The notes: generated by a model not told the origin, from the sequence alone. A DNA stretch of 33,381 bases from an uncultured Saprospiraceae bacterium (GCA_934699305.1 CAKUWM010000006.1:1-33381), one strand, 5' to 3'. Counted from the first letter of the stretch, positions 1-9,650 are shown. Made by a program: numbers and translations.

Positions 1-2
1 GC

Positions 3-779
3 AGCCCTAATGAAAAGAGGTGGCAGGATGTAATGCAGATTTTGGATTCAGGAATCAATGTGATTAGTGCTGTAAAGATTCAGCATCTTGCGAGTCTGCA
101 TGCCGCTGTAAAAGATATTACGGGAGTTGAAGTAAAAGAGCGTATCCCGGATAGTGTCTTGATGGCTGCCGATGAAGTAGTAAATATTGACCTAACCGCC
201 GATGAGCTCATCACAAGATTAAAGGAAGGCAAGATTTTTGATCCGGCTAAAGTTGAAACAGCACTGAAAAATTTCTTTTCCGTTGAGAATATATTACAAC
301 TTAGAGAATTGGCGCTCAAAGAAGTAGCCGCCCAAGTCGTCCGACAAGTAGAGACAGAGATATCTTCTCCTAATCCTATTAAACGAGAAAAGTTTCTCGC
401 CTGTATTAGCACCAATGAAAAAGTTGCTAAGAATGTAATCCGAAAAACAGCTCGCCTTGCCAATTACTACAACAGTAAATGGATGGTATTGTATGTGCAA
501 ACCTCAAAAGAAAGCCCTGATAAAATAGCTTTAGACAAACAAAGGCATTTGATTAACAACTTTAAACTGGCAACTGAATTGGGTGCTGAGATTATTAAAG
601 TCGAAAATGACAATATTTCCAGATCAATTATAGAACAATGTGAAGAACGAAAAGTAACAACTATCTGTATAGGTAAACCTCATTTGAGCTTTGTCCGAAT
701 ACTGTTAGCCACAAGCATGTTTAATAATTTACTAAAAAAACTATCTACTCATAATGTGGATATCGTGATTCTGAGTTAG
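3..779 (+). CDS. kdpD: KdpD-type sensor protein (short form), 5' end outside window
   Basis: Partial gene: the frame is open to the left edge, and the codons before the first ATG (position 33) already read as KdpD-like sequence (KRWQDVMQILDSGINV), so the true start lies upstream. The visible 258 residues hold the end of the KdpD N-terminal domain (QHLASLHAAVKDITGV, then the IPDSV and ADEVVNIDL blocks, residues about 15-75) and a universal-stress-protein-like domain from about residue 125 to the end. The Walker A part would be off-window. The protein stops after the Usp domain, without the membrane and kinase parts of E. coli KdpD. This is the split arrangement known from Bacteroidota, where a separate kinase follows, as here 42 bp downstream. 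Family role: control of the Kdp potassium-uptake ATPase. The kdpFABC genes would be expected to the left (inference). Confidence 0.88.
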   Translation, partial: SPNEKRWQDVMQILDSGINVISAVKIQHLASLHAAVKDITGVEVKERIPDSVLMAADEVVNIDLTADELITRLKEGKIFDPAKVETALKNFFSVENILQLRELALKEVAAQVVRQVETEISSPNPIKREKFLACISTNEKVAKNVIRKTARLANYYNSKWMVLYVQTSKESPDKIALDKQRHLINNFKLATELGAEIIKVENDNISRSIIEQCEERKVTTICIGKPHLSFVRILLATSMFNNLLKKLSTHNVDIVILS

Positions 780-821
780 AAGAAAGAGGAATAAATTAAA
801 TCTAAAAAAATATAATGTAAA

Positions 822-2561
822 ATGAAAATTAAAACGAAACTAACATTAGGTGTTGGGCTACTGTTTGTGATGATTACATTGCTTACAGTACTAAGTTCAG
901 TGTACATTAACAAGCTTTCTAATAATACCAAAAACATTTTGGCTGACAACTACAATAGTATCGTATATTGTCGTCAGATGCTGATAGCCTTGAACAATGA
1001 TATTTCATCTGTTGCGATGCAAAAATTATTTCAGGACAACTTGAGCAAAGAACACCAAACAATAACGGAAGTCGGAGAGAAGGAGCTCGCGGAGAAGGTG
1101 TTTCAAGATTTTAATCAATTAAAGGCTAAACCCGCTGACATCAAGATTTTAAAAATATTGCACCAAGATATTACCGAAATTATGTTGTTGAATATGCAGG
1201 CCTTACAAAGAAAGAGTAATGTAGCCACCAAAACCTCTGAATAAGCGATTGTGTGGATAGCTGTGGCAGGAACATTTTGTTTTTTAATTGCTTTCACGCT
1301 TTTGATAAATATGCCCTCCAACATCGCAAACCCAATTAAAGAATTAACGGAAAGTATTAAAGAGATCGCCGCTAAAAACTATACCAAAAGAGTTCATTTC
1401 GAGGAGCATAACGAGTTTGGAGATGTCGCCCAATCTTTTAATACTATGGCAATTAAGTTAGAAGAATATAGCAATAGTGATCTGCAACGCTTGATGATGG
1501 CTAAGAAAAGAATAGAAACCTTAGTCGATAATATGAGCGAACCGGTCATAGGCTTGGACGAACAACAAATGATCCTTTTTATGAACGATACGGCTTTGAA
1601 AATATGCAACCTAAAAAAGGAAGACGTCATAGGTAAGTCCATCATTGAAATTTCTAAATACAATGATTTAATCCGAACCTTGACAATGGAGCTGGAAAAC
1701 TATGGAGAAAGCGTACATAAAGAGAATACCGCTCCAATCAAAATATATGCCGATAACAAGGAAAGTTATTTTGAAAAAGAAGTCGTTCCAATTAAAATAA
1801 TCCCTACTGGAGAAAAAGAGGAAAAAAATATCGGCAATGTCATCCTTCTGAAAAATATTACGCCTTATAAAGAATTGGATTTTGCCAAAACAAACTTTAT
1901 TGGTACAGTTTCTCACGAATTGAAGACCCCCATTTCTTCCATAAAAATGAGCTTACAATTGTTGGAAAATAAAAAAATAGGTGAGTTAAATAGTGAACAA
2001 CTAAATCTTGTTGAAAACATAAAAGATGATACTAGCAGGCTGCTGAAAATAACAGGCGAGTTGCTGAATATGACCCAAGTTGAAAGTGGAACAATCCAGT
2101 TGAATAAAATGAAAATAACCGTACATGAGATTGTTGATTATGCCTTGAATACAATCAAATCAACAGCTGACCAAAAAGAAATCAGCTTTGAGGTGAACAT
2201 TCCGGACAACTTGTCCAACATAATTGCAGATAAAGAAAAAACAGCTTGGGTCATTACCAATCTTTTGTCCAATGCCATCCGTTATGCCGACGAAAATTCA
2301 GTAATAAGGATAAAAGCACTCGAAGCGGCTAACAACAAAGTTGAAATATCAGTGACAGATCAGGGATTGGGTATTTTACCTGAATACATCGACAAAATAT
2401 TTGATCGATATTTTCGGGTGCCGGGCACCAAAAAAGAAGGAACCGGATTGGGACTAAGCATTAGCAAAGAATTTATTGAAGCACAAGGCGGAACCATTGC
2501 CGTTAAAAGCGAGTATGGCGTGGGCAGCACATTTACAGTAAGTTTGGACAAAGTAGGTTAG
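822..2561 (+). pseudogene. HAMP-PAS sensor histidine kinase interrupted by an in-frame stop
   Basis: Two same-frame open stretches, 822-1241 and 1245-2561, are separated by one TAA at 1242-1244. Read through, they give a normal 579-codon kinase: TM1 (residues about 7-29), a periplasmic helical region to 140, TM2 right after the stop (145-165), a HAMP linker (IANPIKELTESI), a PAS domain (about 225-345), HisKA with the phospho-acceptor His near 365 (TVSHELKTP), and HATPase_c with the N box (NLLSNAIRYA, about 477), DQGLG (about 513) and GTGLGLS (about 540). It lies directly after the short KdpD protein, as the Kdp-associated kinase does in other Bacteroidota, so potassium sensing is the inferred role. 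A GTG at 1251 could restart translation, giving a kinase with TM2 but no sensor domain. It is either a pseudogene, a sequencing error, or two separately translated pieces. No response regulator gene follows. Confidence 0.82.
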
Positions 2562-2606
2562 ATGCTGTTATGCCGACCATGTGTGTCAATCCTTATTCGA
2601 TTCGAC

Positions 2607-2655
2607 CTCAAAAACAAGCAAGTGGGGGGCATCACATTAAACCTTAGTTTTTGAG
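2607..2655. terminator. Possible bidirectional stem between convergent genes
   Basis: CTCAAAAAC (2607-2615) and GTTTTTGAG (2647-2655) form a perfect 9-bp inverted repeat across the gap between the kinase (+) and the sulfatase-fold gene (-). The right arm lies in the end of the latter. The loop is long (31 nt), so a terminator role is uncertain. Confidence 0.25.
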
Positions 2656-4650
2656 ACGCTTCCCTTGCTCTTTCATCTTTCCATTCTTAAATCGTTCACT
2701 CGCTGTCTGATAATAAGAAATAGTCTGATGGACAAGATTTTTCTTTTTATTCGAAGAGACATTCATGGTTCCATTTCGGTCAATTACATCAAATTGAACG
2801 ACTCTTTTCCTGTCGTCTATCTGAGTAAAGACGTTGTCTTTCAGCATACCCAACGTTCTATAATTGCCGATAAAGGCACGTTCGTCCCCTTCCTTCGTCT
2901 TGTTGATATCTTTACCGTATAGCTCCGTGTCGTAATTCCAATTAAGATATCCAAACAGTGTCGGCAAGAGGTCAATTTGTGAAGTAAGCCGATCGATAGC
3001 TTGATACGGGCGGTTCAAATTGTAAAATAAAGCCGGGATGTGATGCTTGTCAATGTTGATTTCCCACTTTCCGGCACTACTGGCACAATGGTCTGCCACA
3101 ACGACAAAGACGGTATTTTTAAACCAAGGCTTTTTGCGTGCCTGTTGAATAAGTTGTCCCAGCGCATAATCCGTATATTTTACAGCCGAGTTGCGTTCAC
3201 CTTGTGGTAAATCTATCGTTCCTTCCGGGAAGGTATAAGGCTTGTGGTTGGAGGTCGTCATGATAAACTGGAAGAAAGGGCGATTGGCCTGATGGCTGAT
3301 GTCACCATACTTCAAGGCTTGATGATAGATGTCTTCATCACATACGCCCCATGCATTTTCAAAGTGTATGTCACTCTCCGGTATGTTGAGTCGCTGTGTT
3401 TCAATATTATCTGAAAGTGGATTACCCCGGTTTCTGTCCACGATTGTAAATCCTTGTCCGCCAAAGAAATTATTCATGTTGTCGAAATATCCATCTCCTC
3501 CATATATGAAGTAAGGTTGATAGTTTCTTTGCTTTAATATAGTAGCGATAGAAAATAGTTTTTGATTATCCGGCCTACGTACGATACTGTTGCCCGGAGT
3601 AGGCGGTACGCACAGCGTGAGAGCCTCCATGCCTCGGACTGTTCGCGTACCGGTTGCATATAGGTTGGTGAAAAAAATGCTTTGCTTAGCCAGAGAATCA
3701 TAGTGGGGTGTCAAGTTATCAGAATTTCCAAAAGAGCCCAAGAACTCGGCACTCAGACTTTCTATTACCACCATCACGATGTTGGGCCTTAGCTCAGAGC
3801 CTCCCACTGTCTTACGCATGATATCATCCGTTTCTGAACCTATATATTGTTGATTTTCTTGTAACAAATCCTGCTTCAGAACGCCATAAGCATCTGAGGT
3901 AGGCAGCTTAGGATAAAAAGCATCGTAGTCCAACTCATTGGATCGGAATGCGGCGAAAAATGAAAAAACGCCATTCTTTGATACCTCATTTATGACGGCA
4001 TTTTCAGTAAATTCTGCCTGTTTATTATTTAAATAAATTAAAAATACCGGCGTGATTACAATAGGTATGATTCCGACCGTCAATCGTCGAACAAAAGAAT
4101 CGTGTCCGGAGAATGTGTTTTTGAGAGAACCTGTTTTTTTGAGCAAATATATAGTTAGCACTATTAACAACAGCAAAAATGCAATAATCAGTGGTAGCGG
4201 ATAAGATTGGTTGATATTGGCTACAACTTCATACGTGTATATTAAATAGTCCACCGCTATAAAGTTAAATCGAATACCGAACTCTTCCCAGAATGGAATC
4301 TCCGCTACAAGGCTAAAGTATATAATAAACAGAACCAATGAAAAATAGGAATAGGTTATGGCTTTGTCCAAGATCGATCCAATCCATTTCTTCGGGAAAA
4401 AGAGGAGATATAAAATGTACAAAAATAGAAAAGATAGCCCGACAGTGATATCATAGACAAAGCCGGTGGCAAAGGCTCGCAGCAAATAGTATAGCCCCGG
4501 TTGAGCATCATTTGCCGACCAAACAATAAAGGTAAGCCGAATCACAAAACACAATGCGACATAGGCACATAAGATCATCCAGGCCGAAGAGTATCGGCTA
4601 TTATGCACGAAGGACCAAGCTTTTCTAAAAATATTTTTTCTTAGGGACAT
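2644..4650 (-). CDS. LTA synthase family membrane sulfatase-fold protein
   Basis: The protein has 668 residues. The N-terminal 210 residues contain five or more hydrophobic segments (about 23-44, 56-84, 98-117, 152-170, 190-207). A periplasmic alkaline phosphatase/sulfatase-fold domain follows. Its landmarks are RPNIVMVVIESLSAEF (metal-ligand Glu about 297), GTRTVRGME (334-342, containing the threonine nucleophile expected of LtaS-type enzymes), FIYGGDGYFDNMNNF and VVVADHCAS (Asp-His metal site). Length and layout fit the LtaS/OpgB-like family, which transfers or hydrolyses phosphoglycerol or phosphoethanolamine groups on envelope polymers. Bacteroidota make no classical lipoteichoic acid, so the natural substrate is unknown. 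The gene stands alone, convergent with the kinase gene. A TAnnTTTG-like -7 element (4673-4680, minus strand) lies just upstream without a clear -33 TTG. Confidence 0.87.
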   Translation of the reverse strand: MSLRKNIFRKAWSFVHNSRYSSAWMILCAYVALCFVIRLTFIVWSANDAQPGLYYLLRAFATGFVYDITVGLSFLFLYILYLLFFPKKWIGSILDKAITYSYFSLVLFIIYFSLVAEIPFWEEFGIRFNFIAVDYLIYTYEVVANINQSYPLPLIIAFLLLLIVLTIYLLKKTGSLKNTFSGHDSFVRRLTVGIIPIVITPVFLIYLNNKQAEFTENAVINEVSKNGVFSFFAAFRSNELDYDAFYPKLPTSDAYGVLKQDLLQENQQYIGSETDDIMRKTVGGSELRPNIVMVVIESLSAEFLGSFGNSDNLTPHYDSLAKQSIFFTNLYATGTRTVRGMEALTLCVPPTPGNSIVRRPDNQKLFSIATILKQRNYQPYFIYGGDGYFDNMNNFFGGQGFTIVDRNRGNPLSDNIETQRLNIPESDIHFENAWGVCDEDIYHQALKYGDISHQANRPFFQFIMTTSNHKPYTFPEGTIDLPQGERNSAVKYTDYALGQLIQQARKKPWFKNTVFVVVADHCASSAGKWEINIDKHHIPALFYNLNRPYQAIDRLTSQIDLLPTLFGYLNWNYDTELYGKDINKTKEGDERAFIGNYRTLGMLKDNVFTQIDDRKRVVQFDVIDRNGTMNVSSNKKKNLVHQTISYYQTASERFKNGKMKEQGKRLKN

Positions 4651-4811
4651 ATAATTTGGGTTGGTTTGTGGGCAAAAATATTATAGAATCCGCGACTTTT
4701 CTAATTTGTTTTCAACTTTTGCAAAAAAGCCCATTTGTGGATGACATTGCTCTTCCATGAAAATATAATCCATTGTCCTAAAGAATTAATTCTTATTGCC
4801 TTTAGATTTAC

Positions 4812-4819
4812 TATCTTTG
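4812..4819 (+). promoter_or_regulatory. Possible -7 element upstream of arginine deiminase
   Basis: TATCTTTG matches the Bacteroidota -7 consensus TAnnTTTG exactly. No TTG lies at the usual 19-20 nt upstream. Transcription from here would begin about 65 nt before the ATG at 4891 and leave out the 156 nt of open frame further upstream, which supports the shorter start. Confidence 0.35.
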
Positions 4820-4890
4820 TATTCGGATTTACAATCACCCGGTCTTATTCTGAAAAGAAAGAGACCTTTTTATTAAGTTCAATCATTTAT

Positions 4891-6159
4891 ATGAGTTTAT
4901 CAAAGATTTTTTGTGCTTCCGAGATCGGAAAATTGAAAAAAGTAATCGTTCACCGTCCTGATAACGGAATCAGTCGAATCAGCCCAAAAGATGCAGCAGA
5001 ACTGCTGTTTGACGATATCGTTTACCTACCGCAGATGCAGAAAGAACACGATGTGTTTACAGATGTTCTCAAAGCCTTCATGGGAGAAGACAACGTACTG
5101 TTTGTCACTGACTTGTTAGAACAGGCACTCTCTGCCGATGAGATAAAAAAGGCCGAACTGATTCGTATGATTGTGGATTATGAGGAGTTGCCACAATCTT
5201 TTGGCAATATTTTTACTCAACTTGACAATTCAAAGTTGGCAGAAGTACTCATTACCGGCTATTTGGAGGAAGATGACCATTACTTTTTTGATCCGATTCC
5301 CAACTTTATCTTCACCCGCGATATTGCCATCACGGTAAAAGATCACGTCATCATAGCAAAGGCGGCGAAGGAGGCGCGTTATAGAGAAAATTTACTGGCG
5401 CGGTTTATATTTTGGGCACACCCTCTGTTTCAGGAGTTGCAGGATGAAGGACGGGTCATCAATCTCAACTGGTTAGAAAGTTTTCCTCCATCTAAAAAAG
5501 GGGAATGGGTCAACCTGGAAGGTGGTGACACCATGATTTTTGAAAACGATTATTTACTCGTCGGACATAGTGAGCGCACCACCCAACATGCCATAAAATC
5601 CCTCGCAAAAGTTGTCCTTGAGAAAGGATTGGTAAAGAATGTCGTTCAGGTCAACATTCCATACGATCGGGCATGCATGCATATAGATACGGTGTTTACA
5701 AGGATTAATCACGACCATGTCGTAGCCTATAAGCCGCTTATTTATGACGGAATATCATCCAATGTAGAAGTGTATTCTTTAGATGGAGAGCCCCGGATCT
5801 ACCCGTCATTGAAAGATTTTATCCTGGCTGAAGTCAATCCCAACATGAAGTTTATCTTTTCTGGTGACGGAGAATCCCCTTATCAGGAAAGAGAGCAATG
5901 GACGGATGGATGCAACCTGGTGGCATTGAAACCGGGTGTTGCACTGGGTTACGACCGCAATCCGGTTACGGAGAAAGCCTTTAGAGACGCCGGTTACGAT
6001 ATCATTCATGCATGCGACTTTTTGGAAAAGTATAGGGCGGGAAGCCTCGATCCGAATACCCTTGAAAATACGATAATTATGCTTCCATCCAACGAGCTGT
6101 CAAGGGCGAGGGGCGGGTCGCATTGTATGACTTGCCCTATCGAAAGAGAGAGTCTCTAA
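4891..6159 (+). CDS. arcA: Arginine deiminase
   Basis: Hydrolyses L-arginine to L-citrulline and ammonia in the cytoplasm. Starting at ATG 4891 the protein is 422 residues, the normal length for the family. The frame is open 52 codons further back to a TTG, but that part is not ADI-like. Visible landmarks are the N-terminal SEIGKLKKVIVHRP, NFIFTRD (catalytic Asp144), NLEGGD (Glu210), CMHIDTVFT (His264, Asp266) and the C-terminal RARGGSHCMTCP with the nucleophilic Cys412. These match the guanidine-modifying enzyme catalytic set. No carbamoyltransferase, carbamate kinase or arginine/ornithine antiporter genes lie beside it, so a classical arc fermentation operon is not present in the window. 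Two other genes follow on the same strand after 15 nt. Confidence 0.9.
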   Translation: MSLSKIFCASEIGKLKKVIVHRPDNGISRISPKDAAELLFDDIVYLPQMQKEHDVFTDVLKAFMGEDNVLFVTDLLEQALSADEIKKAELIRMIVDYEELPQSFGNIFTQLDNSKLAEVLITGYLEEDDHYFFDPIPNFIFTRDIAITVKDHVIIAKAAKEARYRENLLARFIFWAHPLFQELQDEGRVINLNWLESFPPSKKGEWVNLEGGDTMIFENDYLLVGHSERTTQHAIKSLAKVVLEKGLVKNVVQVNIPYDRACMHIDTVFTRINHDHVVAYKPLIYDGISSNVEVYSLDGEPRIYPSLKDFILAEVNPNMKFIFSGDGESPYQEREQWTDGCNLVALKPGVALGYDRNPVTEKAFRDAGYDIIHACDFLEKYRAGSLDPNTLENTIIMLPSNELSRARGGSHCMTCPIERESL

Positions 6160-6174
6160 CTTCAACGTCTTACC

Positions 6175-6585
6175 ATGTATCAGCATAGACATGCTATCCG
6201 TGTAAGATACGGCGAAACCGACCAAATGACGTATGTGTATTACGGCAATTATGCCTTGTACTATGAAGTCGGTCGGGTTGAAACAATGCGCTCCCTCGGC
6301 TTGAGCTATGCCTTTTTTGAAAACGAAATTGGTGTCATGATGCCTGTCATGAAGATGGAAATCGATTTCCTACGCCCTGCATTCTATGATCAGGAACTTA
6401 CCGTCGTGACGACGATACCGGAGCTACCGGATCGGGAGATATTGTTTCAATCGGAAATATATAATGAGAACAAAAAAATAGTCAATAAGGCCCGGGTATT
6501 GTTGTGCTTTGTGGACAAATCAACCAAGAAGAGGGTCGATGCACCCCCCATTTTATTAGAAAAGCTACGAGGGTTTTATGTTTAA
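6175..6585 (+). CDS. Acyl-CoA thioesterase, 4HBT (YbgC-like) family
   Basis: A hotdog-fold thioesterase of 136 residues that hydrolyses acyl-CoA or related thioesters. The active-site region is RYGETDQMTYVYYGNYALYYE (split here as RYGETDQM, residues 11-18, and YYGNYALYYE), which matches the xTDxxGxVYxxNYxxYxE pattern of YbgC/4HBT proteins, with Asp16 as the expected catalytic residue. The rest (MKMEIDFLRPAFYDQ, LLCFVDKST) follows the family. It starts 15 nt after the arginine deiminase and overlaps the start of the next gene by 8 nt, so it is probably translated in the same operon. The physiological substrate cannot be read from the sequence. Confidence 0.9.
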   Translation: MYQHRHAIRVRYGETDQMTYVYYGNYALYYEVGRVETMRSLGLSYAFFENEIGVMMPVMKMEIDFLRPAFYDQELTVVTTIPELPDREILFQSEIYNENKKIVNKARVLLCFVDKSTKKRVDAPPILLEKLRGFYV

Positions 6586-7531
6586 GAGGGAGCGATTAAA
6601 AGCGTTCTTAGAAGAATTTCTAAAGACACAGACCATTTATTATGAATTCATAGGTTGGTCTAAAAAGCGCACCCTACCCGGTCTCCGGGGCCAAAGTATC
6701 TATCGCGTATTTGTAGAGCTTACGCAACATCTCCAGAAGGCCAACATACCGCTTAAGGCGAGTGCTATAACCTTCAATTTTATGGTGGCTGCCTTTCCTT
6801 TCACCATTTTTCTTTTGACGCTCCTTCCTTATTTCCACATTGGCAATGCAATAGACTTGCTCAGGACAAGCGTGGGGAGCTTGATGCCTTCTACGGTAGA
6901 AATAGCGATGTTTAACCTCATTGAAGATACGGTTAAGCCGAGGGGAGGCTTGCTCTCCATAGGTTTTATTGCTGCTTTGTTTTTTGCTTCCAACGGTGTT
7001 ATCAACCTAATTAGCGCCTTTGACCAGTCTGAACTTGCTGTTATTCATCCGGCTCATCCTATTAAAAAGCGGATTAAGGCCATCTTTCTTACGATTCTGG
7101 TTTTCCTTCTGTTAGTGACTACAGTAATAACCTTTGTACTTGCCAATCAAATACTAAGAATTATAGGCCTTTATGTAACCATAGATTACATTACCAAGGG
7201 GTTGATCCTTGCCGCGCGTTGGATACCCGTTTTTTTCCTGATGTATGCCTTACTCACGTTGATATACCGGGTAGGACCGTCGATTAAAAAGAAAATCCCG
7301 TTTTTTTCCTTCGGAACATTCCTGACCACTCTCTTGTGTATTGGAGTTTCGTTATTAATCAGCTACTTTGTCAACAATTTTTCTAATTACAACAAGATAT
7401 ACGGCTCTCTTGGGGCAATCGTAGCCTTGATGTTGTGGTTACAGACCAATATGTTTCTTATCTTCTTCGGTTACGAATTGAACCTTATCGTCAACCGCTT
7501 CCCTCGGAAAAAGACTTCTCGTCTAAACTAA
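6578..7531 (+). CDS. YihY/virulence factor BrkB family inner-membrane protein
   Basis: A 317-residue polytopic membrane protein with about six hydrophobic segments. The YihY/BrkB signatures are IPLKASAITFNFMVAAFPF near the N-terminus, the middle FASNGVINLISAFDQ, and the C-terminal YGSLGAIVALMLWLQTNMFLI block, followed by the family's GYELN. The family was once called ribonuclease BN, but that activity belongs to another protein, and the molecular role is still unclear. The start overlaps the thioesterase gene by 8 nt. The last 9 nt overlap the end of the convergent aminopeptidase gene, so there is no room for a separate intergenic terminator. Confidence 0.9.
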   Translation: MFKRERLKAFLEEFLKTQTIYYEFIGWSKKRTLPGLRGQSIYRVFVELTQHLQKANIPLKASAITFNFMVAAFPFTIFLLTLLPYFHIGNAIDLLRTSVGSLMPSTVEIAMFNLIEDTVKPRGGLLSIGFIAALFFASNGVINLISAFDQSELAVIHPAHPIKKRIKAIFLTILVFLLLVTTVITFVLANQILRIIGLYVTIDYITKGLILAARWIPVFFLMYALLTLIYRVGPSIKKKIPFFSFGTFLTTLLCIGVSLLISYFVNNFSNYNKIYGSLGAIVALMLWLQTNMFLIFFGYELNLIVNRFPRKKTSRLN

Positions 7532-9307
7532 CGGAGCACACTTGGCTTTGAGCCAGATGCGGGCAGCTTCGTCAAGTCCTGGAGCCAATTCATCATACAC
7601 CCTTTGGTGGTAACTGTTTAACCAGTTAATTTCGTCAGTAAGCATGATGTTTCTGTCTATCATGGTTGTGTCAATAGGGAAAACAGTTACTGTATCGAAG
7701 TACAGGAAGTCCGGATTGTCCTTTGTCTCGTGACATATAACTAAGTTCTCTGTACGGATACCATGGCTGTCTTGCTTGTAATATCCGGGCTCATTGGAAG
7801 TTAGGCTACCGGGAGCAATGATTGTAATGCCTCTTTCGCCCAGACCATTGGTAATTCCTTGAGGTGGCTCATGAACATTGAGAAAGAAGCCCACACCATG
7901 TCCGGTACCGTGGTTGTATGTAATCTTTTGCTGCCATAAAAACTGTCTGGCAAGAGTGTCTAATTGGATGCCTCGAGTGCCCTTCGGAAAGATTGCCGAC
8001 GCTACTGCAATGTGCCCTTTTAATACTCGTGTATAATGATCCTTTATCTCATCCGGTACCTCACTTAATGCAATGGTCCGCGTGATGTCTGTGGTTCCAT
8101 CCGTGTATTGGCCTCCTGAATCTACTAAAAGGACGCCCTCTTGATGAACAGGGACGGCAGTATCCTTTTCCGGCTTATAGTGGATGATGGCGCCATTGCC
8201 CCGATAGCCGATAATAGCATCAAAGCTTTCGCCATAATAGCCTTCTTGTTGACTTCTATATACAATAAGCTGGCGAGACAAGTCATATTCTGTGGGCGTA
8301 TTCCCTTGCTTTAGCGTATCCTCAAGCCACATGAAAAAATGGGTTAAAGCTCTTCCATCTTTTATCATTGCGTTTTTAATGTGTCCTTGCTCAATGCTGT
8401 TTTTAATGGACTTGGCAAGCATGATAGGGCTATCCTTTTGGATAATGTCTCTGCATTTTATTTGTTGATAAAGACCGTATGAAATGGATGCCGGACTGAT
8501 GAGTATCGAGCTCTCGGCACTAATTTCGGCTACATAATGATGTATCGCTTCATAATCTTTGATAAAGATGTTGTCAGACTGCAATTTAGCGGTAAGAGAA
8601 GCATCAACTTTGTTTTTATCTATAAATAAATATACCTTTTCAGGACTAAATAAAACGTATGAAATAAATACCGGGTTACATTCAATATCCCTTCCGCGAA
8701 GGTTGAGTAACCATGCAATATCATCAAGTGCCGTTACCAAATAGTATTCCGCTTTGTGTTTTCTCATTTCATCCCTCATCCTTGCGATTTTCTCTGCCCT
8801 CGATGCACCGGCAAATGCAACATCCAGCTCAAATACGCTTTCTTCAGATAATGCCGGCCGGTCTTGCCAGATGGTATCAAAAGGCTCAAAGTCTGTTTTC
8901 AGTGAGATTCCTGCCTCGTCAAATGTAGCATGTAACATATTAACCAGTCCCAATGGCATCACATGAGCATCGAACCCCACTACCTTATGGGAGCCAAGAT
9001 GTTCGACCAACCAATCTGCATACTCAGGCGAACCTTGCACCTGTAATTTGTGAAGCTGAAACTCACTATTTGCCATCTGTATATCAGCCTGAAGAAAATA
9101 TCGGGAATCTGTCCAGACTCCGGCATGATTCAAGGTGATAACCGCTGTGCCGGCCGACCCTGTAAATCCGGAAATCCAAGATCTTGATTTATAATATTCG
9201 GGCAGGTATTCATTTTGATGGGGATCTCCGGTGGGAACAATCATGGCATCTACATTTTGACGCAACATTTCGGCTCTCAGAAGCTTTAGTTTATCATTCG
9301 TATTCAT
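7523..9307 (-). CDS. Xaa-Pro aminopeptidase (aminopeptidase P, M24B)
   Basis: A cytosolic metallopeptidase that removes the N-terminal residue before a proline. It has 594 residues, the long three-domain form like eukaryotic XPNPEP1 rather than the roughly 440-residue E. coli PepP. Two creatinase-like N-terminal domains (about 1-300, with GFTGSAGTAVIT and TDSRYFLQA) precede the pita-bread catalytic domain. All five expected dinuclear-metal ligands are present: Asp396 and Asp407 (VDSGGQYTDGTTDITR), His470 (TGHGVGF), Glu506 (NEPGYY) and Glu520 (GIRTENL). No signal peptide is visible. The stop codon (7523-7525) lies inside the convergent brkB gene. A probable promoter is noted at 9343-9370. Confidence 0.93.
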   Translation of the reverse strand: MNTNDKLKLLRAEMLRQNVDAMIVPTGDPHQNEYLPEYYKSRSWISGFTGSAGTAVITLNHAGVWTDSRYFLQADIQMANSEFQLHKLQVQGSPEYADWLVEHLGSHKVVGFDAHVMPLGLVNMLHATFDEAGISLKTDFEPFDTIWQDRPALSEESVFELDVAFAGASRAEKIARMRDEMRKHKAEYYLVTALDDIAWLLNLRGRDIECNPVFISYVLFSPEKVYLFIDKNKVDASLTAKLQSDNIFIKDYEAIHHYVAEISAESSILISPASISYGLYQQIKCRDIIQKDSPIMLAKSIKNSIEQGHIKNAMIKDGRALTHFFMWLEDTLKQGNTPTEYDLSRQLIVYRSQQEGYYGESFDAIIGYRGNGAIIHYKPEKDTAVPVHQEGVLLVDSGGQYTDGTTDITRTIALSEVPDEIKDHYTRVLKGHIAVASAIFPKGTRGIQLDTLARQFLWQQKITYNHGTGHGVGFFLNVHEPPQGITNGLGERGITIIAPGSLTSNEPGYYKQDSHGIRTENLVICHETKDNPDFLYFDTVTVFPIDTTMIDRNIMLTDEINWLNSYHQRVYDELAPGLDEAARIWLKAKCAPLV

Positions 9308-9342
9308 ATATTTAATATTTACTGGTTTTATTTTTTGGTAAT

Positions 9343-9370
9343 CAAATTTAGACTTTTTATCCTAATCCAA
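9343..9370 (-). promoter_or_regulatory. Possible promoter of the aminopeptidase gene
   Basis: On the minus strand TAAATTTG (9350-9343) matches the TAnnTTTG -7 element. A TTG (9370-9368) lies 17 nt upstream, slightly closer than the usual 19. The -7 element is about 36 nt before the ATG at 9307. Confidence 0.35.
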
Positions 9371-9518
9371 ATCATTGGAAAAAAATTATTGCGAAAATAG
9401 CCATATTTGTCGGCATATTTCTTCCTGTCAGAACTTTTAAATTTAACCTGAATTAAGCACGAAAGGTTTTAAAAAATCGAATAGTGTTGAATATGATGGC
9501 TATTCCGATGTATGAATC

Positions 9519-9576
9519 TATTCCACATTTGTATAATGAGAAATGTGGGTTTAATAGCAGAAAGCTGAACCCAGAA
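9519..9576 (+). repeat. Dispersed intergenic element, copy 1 (short, degenerate)
   Basis: Shares the block TATTCCACATTTGTATAA with the copy at 19388, and later GCTGAACCC with the same copy. CCACATTT (9523-9530) and AAATGTGG (9541-9548) form a perfect 8-bp stem around a 10-nt loop. The middle part seen in other copies is missing. Assignment to the family is weaker than for the other copies. Confidence 0.45.
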
Positions 9577-9650
9577 TGGGTGAAATGTTTATTCCACCTG
9601 TTCGTTCCAGTTTTTTTGATCAGATACATTTTTCTTGGCTTGTAATAATG

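Noticed and set aside
4735..4890. N-terminal extension of the arginine deiminase from TTG 4735
   Set aside because: The 52 extra residues are not ADI-like and contain a -7 promoter element; ATG 4891 gives the family's normal start.
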